Shown one piece after another: positions 21,563-36,900 of a stretch of DNA of 64,000 bases. Origin of the DNA: Nematostella vectensis (Eukaryota; Cnidaria; Anthozoa; Actiniaria; Edwardsiidae); NCBI RefSeq assembly GCF_932526225.1, contig NC_064046.1:8047219-8111218 (forward strand), read 5' to 3'. The position numbers were made by a program, and so were the translations under genes. Numbering within the stretch: position 1 is the stretch's first letter; every line of letters begins with the position of its first letter. A model generated the notes under the pieces. The model was not told the DNA's origin and made no database searches. It saw only the letters and a list, made by a program, of their open reading frames with translations.

Positions 21563-21808
21563 TTACAATAAAGAATCTTTTATGAATTTGAGACTGAAAA
21601 AAACTTCCTGCTTCGTGCGTTCCAGCTGGAGCTGCTGGGCCAGAGACGGGGCTTCTATGGCCTGGGGAGTTAGGAGGGGAGCTACTCGTTGTTGCGCTCC
21701 CGCGTGGGATGGTGAAGCCGAAGGCAAAGACATTTGTAGCTCCTCGATTTGAGCCGGGAGATCAGCAATCTCTTGAGCAACATTAGATGTTTGTGATTTG
21801 GATGCCAT
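21563..21808 (-). CDS. Small coiled-coil-like ORF, copy 2 (81 aa), unrecognised
   Basis: Same ORF as at 17551-17796 with two substitutions and no frame damage. Function unknown. Confidence 0.3.
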   Translation of the reverse strand: MASKSQTSNVAQEIADLPAQIEELQMSLPSASPSHAGAQQRVAPLLTPQAIEAPSLAQQLQLERTKQEVFFSLKFIKDSLL

Positions 21809-22446
21809 TCCGGCGGATGAGTTCGGATTGATAAAAAGCTAAGCGTGCTCTCAGTTGAATAGGACGGTGAACTGAGCAATCACATCACATGCTTGAGATT
21901 AAATATCGTATAACCTGGCATTACCAACATGCCATTCTGATTGGTGTACTAATTGATCTACGTTAATAATTACCCATTTTGACAGGTCAAAATTAACAAA
22001 TTTCAGACTGAAATAAACCTTTATGAATTTCAGACTGAAATAAACCTTTTTTAAATTTCAGACTGAAATAAACCTTTTATGAATTTCAGACTGAAATATA
22101 TCAAGAACGCACTCCCACATGCCTTTCGTCCAATCATGCAGCAAACGCCAGTCACGTGTGAACTAATAATGTGCCTGGTTGGCCGAGTCTCTTTGTGCAT
22201 CGACCCAACTTTGGCCGTAACACTCCACCAGCAATGCTGACTCAAATACGCAGTGTTCGCACGGGGTTGTTAGCTATGTTATCAATTTATTCAGAAAAAA
22301 GTAGTCATTTTTTGTTATTCTGAAATCACGTATACTTAGGGGGAAGTTCAAACGCTGTATTATCCATGAGCCGTGCAAATGCATGCAAAGGAATCATTCG
22401 ATTATTTCATCATCATTTGATAATACGACTATCTAGCTTGGCCGCA

Positions 22447-22603
22447 AAGCCGCATTATCACCAGTTTACTTCCGGTCTTTTTCGTAGCAATCTCCGATGA
22501 TTTTAAACGGAAAACGCGAAAAAAATATTTTTAAATTGTTAAAGCATTGTGTCTATTGAAAGTTTCTTTGAGTAAGTTATAATTTAGAGCGGATGGCCAC
22601 TGT
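22447..22603 (-). mobile_element. MITE of the AAGCCGCATTGTCACC family, copy 2, right half deleted
   Basis: Matches 18436-18592, then jumps to sequence that lies beyond the MITE in copy 1. The junction CACTGTTTGTG has a 3-bp overlap (GTT) between the two sides, as in microhomology-mediated deletion. Confidence 0.88.
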
Positions 22604-22806
22604 TTGTGATTTATTTCACAAATAGAAATGATTTTTGCGTTCGTAGATGCACAGATGACGTCTTGGCGTGTCATGCGCAAAAAATACGCAACGAGACGCT
22701 GTCGCAGTCGTAAACTCAGAACCCCCACTAACTCGATCTGATTTCTGTCTACCTTTCAGAGTTCATTCAGATCTGCCACAAGAGCTTTACCGAATATTTC
22801 CACGGT

Positions 22807-23385
22807 ATGAAGAATATATCATCCCCAATAAATGAAAAACCGGCAATGACTCCTCTCATGATTAATGCGTTTGCTCTCCCCGCACTGCTTATCGTCATTA
22901 TCAGCCTGTTGACCATCCTCACATTCGTCCGCAGTCCTCACCTGCGCAAGCGCAGCACGTATCTCATTGTTAACCTCGCCGTAGCTGATCTCCCGATCTG
23001 TCTAGTGCCGATCCCACTTCATCATTACAATATTCTTACAATGAATGTGGTAGCCCCCAATCTGAACAATAAGTTACTACAAGGCCATTTCTTCGACATC
23101 TTTTTGGGGCTTGTTACTTTGCTTTAATTGTGCTTATACTATAGAAAGTATGCTATCTACAGTGTTGCTGCTAAGATTTCAATCAGTCCGCAAATGAGTG
23201 TATTGTTACGTGATCTGTGTAAGTTGGATTTTGCCTGCACTTATCGCAGGGATAGTCTGGTGGCTCCAAACGTCGGCATATGGATCCAAATACATGCAAA
23301 GTTTTCTAAGTTTGTTTTCTTCATGCTGGCTACAATTGTAATCGTCCACACAGTGCAGTATGTAAGCTTTAAACGGTTTTTTTAA
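22807..23385 (+). pseudogene. Rhodopsin-family 7TM receptor-like pseudogene, copy 2
   Basis: Same structure as copy 1: N-L-A-V-A-D-L motif, in-frame TAA at 23125-23127, then an open tail. A T-run near 23380 is one base shorter than in copy 1, ending the frame earlier. A few missense differences exist. Both copies are non-functional as full receptors. Confidence 0.7.
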
Positions 23386-23996
23386 CTAGCCTATTCGCGG
23401 TTAATCCGAATATTGATTGTAAGTATCCGATCTGAAGTGAGGAAACTGACGCATAAATGGGCTTTATACCTAGCAATACACCCAACAAATCTAAAGCACG
23501 GGGAGGGAATTGAAATCGTCTCCAGGGAAATATTGGGGTACAATAGAAAAACAAAGACAAACGAACATTAAACATTATATATAAAGCAATCATGACGTCA
23601 TGAAGGATTATATAAAACCCTCATGACGTAATGAAGCTTTATATAAACAGTTGGACTGCGTTTCCTAATTGAATTGAATAAAGTCCAGTTATTAGAGTAT
23701 AGAGGCTTCTCGGTGGATATCTTGTGCCGTCGGCCTTGTTTTTAAAAGATTTCAGTTTCCAAATATGCGACGTTTTTGTCCTCGACTAGTGCTCGACTAG
23801 CAAGTCAGTTTATGTAAAACTGCGTGCTGTTTGCCCGCGATCTAATGACGTTAGTGCTCGACTAGTGCTCGACTAGTGCTCGACTAGCAAGTCAGTTTAT
23901 GTAAAACTGCGCGCTGTTTGCCCGCGACCTAATGACGTTAGTTTTGTTTATTGTTCTACTTGCTTTTTTTTAACCGAATTCCGGTAGTCTTTTTAA

Positions 23997-24570
23997 ACAC
24001 GAGGTTCCGCTATAAAAGGGAAAGCTTCTCCCACCCCCGGGCTCAAATTTGCAATTATGATCAGAACACTGCCACGCTAGCGGTCACAAAATTATAAGTC
24101 TCCTGTAAAATATTGCTTATCTTTGAGCCTAAGTTGGCTCGAAAAAAACTATGTTTGCACAGGTTACAAGACAGCTGTGTTAAGAGGTAGATAAATTAGT
24201 TATTTGCTGGCCACTCACGTTTTCGGTGCAAAATTTTAAATTTTGCGCTATCCATAATCTAGCGCACCCAAATTATTCTCGCGCTGTGATGAAAATGCTC
24301 GTATTTTAGAGCACACACAGCTTGGCATAGCATAATTTTACGATAAATAAAAACATTTTTCGATAGACAACTCTAAATGATATTTATTTTGGTTTAAAAT
24401 ATAAAATTCGAATTTAGCGCTCAGAGCAATCGTCCTTACATGTTGACTCATTGACAGCTGATTGATAACTGATTGTCCTTACATGTTGACTCATTGACAG
24501 CTGTTTGATAACTGATTGTTCTTGAGCCCGGGGGGGGAGGAGCTTTCCCTTTTATAGCGGAACCTCGTGT
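23997..24570. mobile_element. 574-bp MITE with TTAA target duplication
   Basis: The ends are inverted repeats of about 50 bp (ACACGAGGTTCCGCTATAAA and complement), flanked on both sides by TTAA (23993-23996 and 24571-24574). TTAA duplication is the signature of piggyBac-type transposition, so this may be a non-autonomous relative. Inside, a block containing CATTGACAGCTG is directly duplicated at about 24430-24520. No ORF. Confidence 0.92.
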
Positions 24571-24574
24571 TTAA

Positions 24575-25614
24575 TGACAATTCAAAAGCTCTTGTTGTTT
24601 TTTCCATTGCGATTGATCAACATGCCTATTGAATATTGATGAGTGTATTGAAGGAGTGAAAACACTCCTTCTCGTGTTTTAAATAGTACTTAAATTATGC
24701 CATTCCTTTTTTGTAGCAATAAAAGTTATTGGTCATCTCAGGGGCTAGAGGCTCGCGCAATCCCTTGAATGCCAAGAAGCGATGTCATCTTATAAAATAA
24801 CTACCATTTTTTTTTGGAAATAAGGGAGCTGGGATCTGGGAAGATTCCCTTTGTGCGGCTGGCTATACTGAATACATTGCTTACGTTGTTGTTGTTTTTT
24901 TTTACGCCAAGGCCAAAGCGCTGGCGAGTTTACCACCCAAAAAGTCACGTGATTTCTTACCGAGTCGCCTATGGATGAGCCAAATAAAATATTTACAGGG
25001 GATCTCTACTTTAAACCCTAATCGTTTCACTACTTAGAAGGTGACCCCACGACTCAACATTCAATATGCAGACGAATGAAAAAAGATATGAGGATTTCAT
25101 AATACTTTAAAATTCTTATACTCATAATACTTTAAAATTCTTATACTCTTAAATTCAATATAACTTTTTATAAGGCATGAGTTGAACGCGGAGTAAACAA
25201 AAATATGTGTATGTATATATATGTGGAATTTCTTAATTTTGTAATATGCAAATACCTTCAAACTACCTGAAATATCATCCTGCAAAACATTCAAGAGAAA
25301 GACTTAGTTACATTTGGCATCTGGCTGCAGTTATTACTCTTTCAGTTTCAGGAATATAAAGACCACAACCAGAGTATTCAAATTTACTAAAATCAAGTTG
25401 ATATGTAGCTAAAGTTTGATTATATTATAATTAATATTTGAACGCTGACGTTTTAACCTCTACCGACTTTTAAATTAAGAAGTAATTTCTTGTCAATACG
25501 ATTCAGCACAAGACCTCAAGCCCCAAGCATCACATCTTGTTTCTGCCTCCCAATTTCATAGCTTCTTAATACGTAAATGATCTTACCCGTATCTCCTCTA
25601 TTATTTGACGCAAA
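24575..25614. promoter_or_regulatory. Upstream region of the arrestin gene, no clear elements
   Basis: AT-rich. A 27-bp direct duplication (TACTTTAAAATTCTTATACTC) is seen at about 25102-25150. The promoter and any 5' untranslated exon must lie here or further left, but no core element can be assigned with confidence. Confidence 0.3.
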
Positions 25615-30381
<4,767 letters not shown>

Positions 30382-30643
30382 GAAGGAAGGAAAATCAAAG
30401 ATGTGGGGGATATAATTTTGAACAATTTTAATGTTTTATCATTATTCTTTTAATAGACAGAACCAACGTTGTTGACAATTCTAAAATGTTATACTTGAGT
30501 AAAATAAGTAAAGTGAACAACGTTTATTTACGTCTTGTTATCGTGTGACTATATGACCTCCCAGCGGCCCTAGTTCTCGGAAAAGTTTGTTTACCGTTTG
30601 TTGAGACTGTAGATCGTTTCACAGATAGATATAAATGAACATG

Positions 30644-30785
30644 CAAAGCTGTAGTAGGCCTCATAATTATGTGGAGGGCACGATACAGAAACATAAAATA
30701 TTGAGGACATGGTCATGGTGATTTTCCTTATAAATGCTGGGGGGTGGCCCTTGTCCCCAGTGCCCCACCCCCAGTTACGGCCATG
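30644..30785 (+). mobile_element. MITE of the CAGGGCCGTAG family, copy 1 (142 bp)
   Basis: Diverged inverted ends (CAAAGCTGTAG and TTACGGCCATG) flanked by ACATG on both sides, a likely 5-bp target duplication. Inner sequence GGCACGATACAGAAACAT and the GCCCCACCCCC block match the copy at 42259. It lies between the arrestin stop and the WDR89-type start. Confidence 0.75.
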
Positions 30786-30960
30786 ACATGGATCCTCCGA
30801 GAAACCTTTGAAATAGGTGTAGTCCATAGTTAGAAGGGTGCTGTTTGGAAGTACACGGCACCCAAGAGTTGCGTTTGGAGCGCCCGCAAAGCCCGCCGGG
30901 TCGGCCTCCGAGCGGTAATGCGCCTTTGAGATCTGAAGTCAGCGGTAAAGCATGACAAAC

Positions 30961-30972
30961 CAAAATGGCGGC
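30961..30972 (+). promoter_or_regulatory. YY1-like site over the start codon
   Basis: CAAAATGGCGGC matches the YY1 consensus (AAnATGGCGGC) and contains the ATG of the WD40 gene. In animals this element often sits at TATA-less housekeeping starts. GC-rich sequence precedes it. Confidence 0.5.
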
Positions 30973-33900
30973 TGTTTCGAGCGTAGTGGACAAGTTGGTT
31001 GAGAAGTTGCATTTACTACGATGTTCGTCCGTAGAATCGGGTTCCACTTCGGAACAGCAAGTCTATATCACACATATGACGGTTGGGTAAGCGAATTTTA
31101 CATGGTTAATTCGTTTCTTTATTGTTGTTTTTGTGCAAAAACATCTGCACGTGCAGAGATTGGCGCGATCATTGTTTTCCTCAAATTACATGCTATTAGA
31201 TAATGGCTCGACCCCTTTCCTCTCCTCTCCTCTTCCCTCGATATTGTGATATTATTATATTGATGTCTATTTAAATACCCACCTTCCCTCCGCTGGACCC
31301 CTCGATGTTGTGATATTATCTGAGATTATCTTATTAGAATCTACTAGATGTCTATTTAGGTATTCCCCTTACCTATGCTGGACCCCTTGATGTTGCGATA
31401 TTATCGGAGATTATCTTATTAGAATCTACTAGATGCCTATTTAGATCCTCTCCTTCCATCTGCTTTACCACTCAATATTGGGATATTATCGGAGATTATC
31501 TTATTAGAATCTACTAGATGTCTATTTAGATCCTCTCCTTCCATCTGCTCTACCCCTCGATATTGTGATATTCTTCGATTCTTCGATTCTTCGATTTATT
31601 ACTCCTATAAGTAGCTTTCGCTAATACTAGGAGGCATTAAGCACTAAGCACTGTCACTGGGGGTGGTCACTGCCAGAGGGTTTATTGCGTCCCCAGTGGT
31701 TCTTTTACGTCCCTTCGGTTCAGGTTTAGTGTAGTACAGCTTGAAGAGACGGGACCTCCGGTTTAGTGTCCTTATCCGAGAAGACTGGAAACACGGGAGA
31801 ATAACTTCAACTCACTTGTGACAAATTCGATTCAAGGCAGGAACCCGGAAAAAATCCCCAGTTTGAGCCAGGATTCGAACCTGGGCCACAGCGGTGAGAG
31901 GCCAACGCGCTAACACACTAGGCCACCCGTGCTTCTGAGATTATCTGAGATTATCTGATTAGAATCTACTAGATGTCTATTTAGGTATTCCCCTTACCTA
32001 TGCTGGACCCCTCGATGTTGGGATATTATCGGAGATTATCTTATTAGAATCTACTAGATATCTATAGAGATTTCTTCATCTTCTCTGCTGGACCCCTCGA
32101 TATTATCGGATATTCAACTACAAAATCTACTTTGACTGTCACATTTGTAGAACGAGTCTATATGTGATATTATCTGATATTATCAAGTCATGAGATGCAA
32201 TAATCAAGGTCAACACAGCAGTTCTAAAGTTATAGTATCTGATATATATCAGTAGTTAGATGGACTTTCTATATGTAAATCTTGTGATATTATCTGATAT
32301 ATTCAAGTCATGAGATGCAATTATCTAGGTTCAACATAGCAGTTCTAAGGGTATAAGATCTGATAAATATCAGAAATTAGATTTGTGACTGACCTTTGTT
32401 ATAAAATCGACTTAATATCTGATACTAGAAACCTGCGAAGAAATATCTGATTTATATCCGATTTTAGATGAGGGATAAATATCATATAAATATCAAAGTG
32501 CCAGAAAAGTTTTATATCGCGCCTTTGTGCAGGTGCGCATAGTGGATTGTATATACGATTTTAAGAGTGTTTGGTCAATGCTGTTCTAAATACTTGCTTG
32601 AAGCATTTAGAATCTAGCATTAATACTCTCCTGTGTAAGGGTTGTAGTCGTCTTAATGAATAGTGTTTTTGGTGTTGATGAGTTTCTGTGATAAAATTAC
32701 CAATGGAAATTCCATTTTTCAGACAGGAAACAAATGTGTTGACAACCGGGGGTAAGTACCATATTGTTTATCAAATGTAAATGGCCAAAAATGATCATAA
32801 GATGTCAATGGCAGGGATAGGCCAGTCTGAGTTTAAGGCTTAGCAGAAATAAAGAAGTTCTTTGTTACAACTGGGGAATCAATAAACAAGACTTCCTTAA
32901 CATAGATTTGAGATCATTTAAATAAATGGCCTTACTATCAGCTTGCCCAGGGGTAAGGTACTGTAGTTGTGTATTTGAGAAAAAGCAGAATGAGAAATGT
33001 TCGATTATAGTGGTTTAAGATCACATGCTGCCTTGGCCGTCAAAAAAAAATCTATGGCACTATTGGACTTTTGCTGTAGTGTGCTGTCATTTTAATATGC
33101 TTTTGACCAATCACAGTCCAAAGCAAGGCCTTCCTTATGCCGAGGCTAGTTCAAGTTTCAGCTTGTGCTTTTTTCGCTCAGCAATGGATGTCGCCGAGTT
33201 TATGACTATTATGTGAAAACTGCTCAACTACCCTAGAATGTTTTGATAGTTAGATTTGTATATTTTCGTTCCTTGTAAAATACTTTCATTGATGCTATGA
33301 TGTGGACCATCGATAAATTATTTTGAGAGTTAGCAAATTTGCAATAACCGTTGCTAAAGGTAGCTCCAGCGAAAAGGCCTACTGCTCTGTACCTTATGAA
33401 CTTAAAAATATCTCACCTTTTTCACTGACAAACACATGGGGTGCAAAACTTTGCTAAGAATTGATATTTAAATTTATTTCCTGGTTTGAAACTGGATCTA
33501 CTGCTACAATTTGTAGATGTAGTTCTGGTTTCTCCTCTTTGGCCTGGCGAATTATCATAATAATTGAAGCTAGAAGTCACAGTACAGTTTCAAAATAGTA
33601 AAAATGCCGTGTGTTGTCCATCGGCATCGAATTTAATTTATTTCGCTTTTCCTTTACTTTGATTTTCTTCTTGGTGAATCTTGAACGTCTAGTGTGTTTT
33701 CATACAAAAACAACATTTTTCTCTCGTATGAACGTTCTGGCTGTTTCATATACTGATCTGCCTTCGTGTCTCAAGAAAATAACTCTCTATCTCAAGGAAT
33801 TAGCAAATGCTTTGGCCATTTGGAACTATAAGTGATCAGAAAATGCAAAGACTTGTACTCGCCAAACTCGCCCCGCTATCAGAAAGGCCTTGCTTTGGTC

Positions 33901-36900
33901 TGTGATTGGTCAAGAGCATATTGAGTGACAGCGCAATGCAGCAAAAGTCAAATAGTGCTGTTTATTTTTTTACTGCGAAGGCCATGTCTGATCTGAAACT
34001 GTTATAATTTCCTATATGTCATTGTTACATTGAATTACAAACAAACATGCCTCTCTCTCTTTTATGTTGTTTCCACAGAAACTAGTGGATCTGTGAGAAT
34101 CCACAATCTCGATGATCTAAGACCATTAGGAACTATAAAACGTGAGTATGTGTTTAGTGGTTTTGCTATAAAATATACATACCTGTCAATCCCCAGACCT
34201 GAAGATTCTGGAGATCAAGCACAATTTGTCACATGAGCAGAGTAGGGTGCGGACCACTTGGACCAACCCTCTGGACAAAGGAAAAACCCTGGCAATGCCC
34301 CTGAATTTTATTTTGTAAGATAGATGGTGGCAATCAAGACTAGACTATTATTTACGTGTTCGGTTTTTAATTGTTTTTTTCTCTCTCTCTAGAATCGAAG
34401 AAGCCAGTGACAGGTTTATCTGTTTCAAGAGCAAATGAAAAGTTACTTTGGACCACCAATGCAGAAGACAAAATGAAGTAGGCATTGCTTTTTAAGTTGA
34501 TTTGGATTTTTTTTACAGTAATATGCATTCTGCAACTAATTGCTTACAGCACAGGAAGTATTGACAAGTGGCATACTTTTGAGGGCCTCCACAAATTATG
34601 GACAAGTGCAATAATCGCTTCTTGTGAATAAAAGCAATACAGTGAATTTTGCACAGTACATATTACTTGCTTGTACTTTAGATCTAATACTAGAGTACCC
34701 ATCACAGTCATTGTTGGTTTATTTTAGTTTGTATTGGACATCTGCTTGTTTACTAAAGTAAACAAATGACACAGAAAGCTCTGCGCAGGAGGGTAGTGCG
34801 AGACAGGTTTATTTCAATGTCAATTTCTTTCCATCTCAGCACAAGCTCGATGCAATATTTTTTTTTATAGTTTGTAATCTGAAACTGGAAAGAAATAAAA
34901 TGAAGAAAAACATTACTACAGCTCAAAAGCTTGCTCGTTTGTGATTTTATGCATCGCTAGTCATGAATATAATTTGTTTATATATCTCCTTTATATATGT
35001 CACACATTTTCAGCCAATTATAGTGTCCGCAACAAATGGTTGAAGCATGTCTGCACTAGTGAGCCTAGAGGCCTCAAAAGTATGTGAATACATTGTACAA
35101 TAGTCCATACATTCGGTTCGCGTGCTCTAATTGCCTTTGGCTTTCATCATGCTACGTGAGTACTGGAGCATGTACTCCTTAATGTAAACTAGTGTGATTT
35201 TCTTACAGCTGCTGGGATTTGCGAAAGGACATGAAAACACCCATCTTTACACTCACAAGTAGGTGGTGACAATATTGCATTTCCTTTCAAGCAACTGATG
35301 AGTATAGAGTAATGTAAATGTGTTTAACATTTGGCTGACCACCTGTCAGTATAAATAATGTTCTTTTATGTGTCCAGATACAGAATATTGTAAGTAGCAG
35401 GAGACAAGGAATAAAAAAAGTCTGAAAAAAGCCCACTCCCTTATCGTATCCTGCTACAAACCTGCATATTCATTTTACTCAAAGGTCCCAATGGCGCATG
35501 CTACACCACATGCGATATTAACTGTTCTGGGGACATGGTTGCTGCAGCTACTGAGCCATCTGATGATGACGTTTGTATCTATGTTTGGTTAGTATGGATT
35601 AATTCCTTTGTTCAAGGAATATGGCATTTTAAAACATAGCATTTACATCTATGTCATCAATTGTTCACACTGAAAAGATTGTGAGTTATGAATAGCTGTT
35701 TGCTGGCTTTCAGGGACATACGATTGCCAGGTTCTTCACAGACTGGCAGTAATGTTTTCCTCTCAATCACTGACTCACATAAGGATGATATCACCCAGGT
35801 AATTTTGAATCCTCATTAGGATTTGTGAGACAGTATAACTCTGTGGAATTATTTAGGCAACCACCTTTTGCTAAGTGGTATGTATTTTGTGAAATTGGTT
35901 TCTTGGCCTCTATGAAAAGGTGCTGTTGTACTATATAGTATGCATGAGTTCCTACACTACCAATTCCAATAAGTGTTCTTATCTACAAGGTGATTTACCA
36001 GAGATGACTTTTGAGAACCGCTTTTCTTACTGTTTGTAAGGGGTAATAGAGTTTTTGCAGTAAAGATACAAGTGAAGAGTGAAGACAGCACACAATATTT
36101 ATTTGCTAAATTCCTTATTTTGAAGGAATATCTTTGCCCCTCTTGCTATTTGCTAACAATCTCCTTGATTTTGCAGGTGAAGTTCCACCCGAGCAAGTCA
36201 AAACAGTTGGCATCTTGTTCTACAGTATGTATTTGAACTGCATGTCTGAATCTATCAGCTACCGTTTTGCTGACAGTGATCACTGCTATTTTAGGATGGA
36301 CTTGTGTGTCTGTTTGATGTTTCATCAGCAGAGGAGGACGACGCCCTGCAGTGGGTCTTGAACTCTCAGTCGTCTGTGGTGAGCCTCTTGCCAATTCATT
36401 TGTGTATTTAAAGTGTTTGAAACACCATCATGTACAGTACAAGGGGTATTTTCTTAATGTGCCAAATGTAAATGAGCCAAGTTGAATGCTTGGTGTTCAT
36501 CTGCATTGCAAACAGAAGGATGGAAGCTTCTTCCAGCCCCGTTAGAAAAGTGGCAAGCATCGCTGGCAAGACACTGGTCCAACATACTGGTGTGTCTTAG
36601 ACACTATGTTGAGAGATGCTCTGACAATTGTTCGCCAACATTTCCTGTGTGGCTTAAGTACTATGTTAATGAATACTCTGACAATTTTTCACCAATGCAG
36701 GTTTTGTTTCATCTCACATTTTCATCTCAAACTCTTAATAGTTTTCTGTGTTTTGTTTGATCGTATCCAATCATGCTTTTAAACACTTTAGATTATTTTA
36801 CTTTTTACTGCTGCTTGTCACAAGAGCGATGCAAAATAGAATGTGAGATTTATTTTTTGTTTTCATATGTTCTTCGTCAAGGCAAGGATAGGCTACTACG

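Larger units (their letters stand above)
21237..23823. repeat. Tandem segmental duplication, copy 2
   Basis: Repeats copy 1 at an offset of 4,012 bp until a 116-bp deletion inside the MITE (offset then 3,896). It lacks the 374-bp LINE and most of the 11-bp array. The region after it (23824-23935) holds a further small duplication with TGTTTGCCCGCG. Confidence 0.96.

Noticed and set aside
36482-36760. 92-codon ORF between WDR89 exons 9 and 10
   Set aside because: It is intronic, contains a local duplication of about 63 bp, and the flanking exons join in frame without it.
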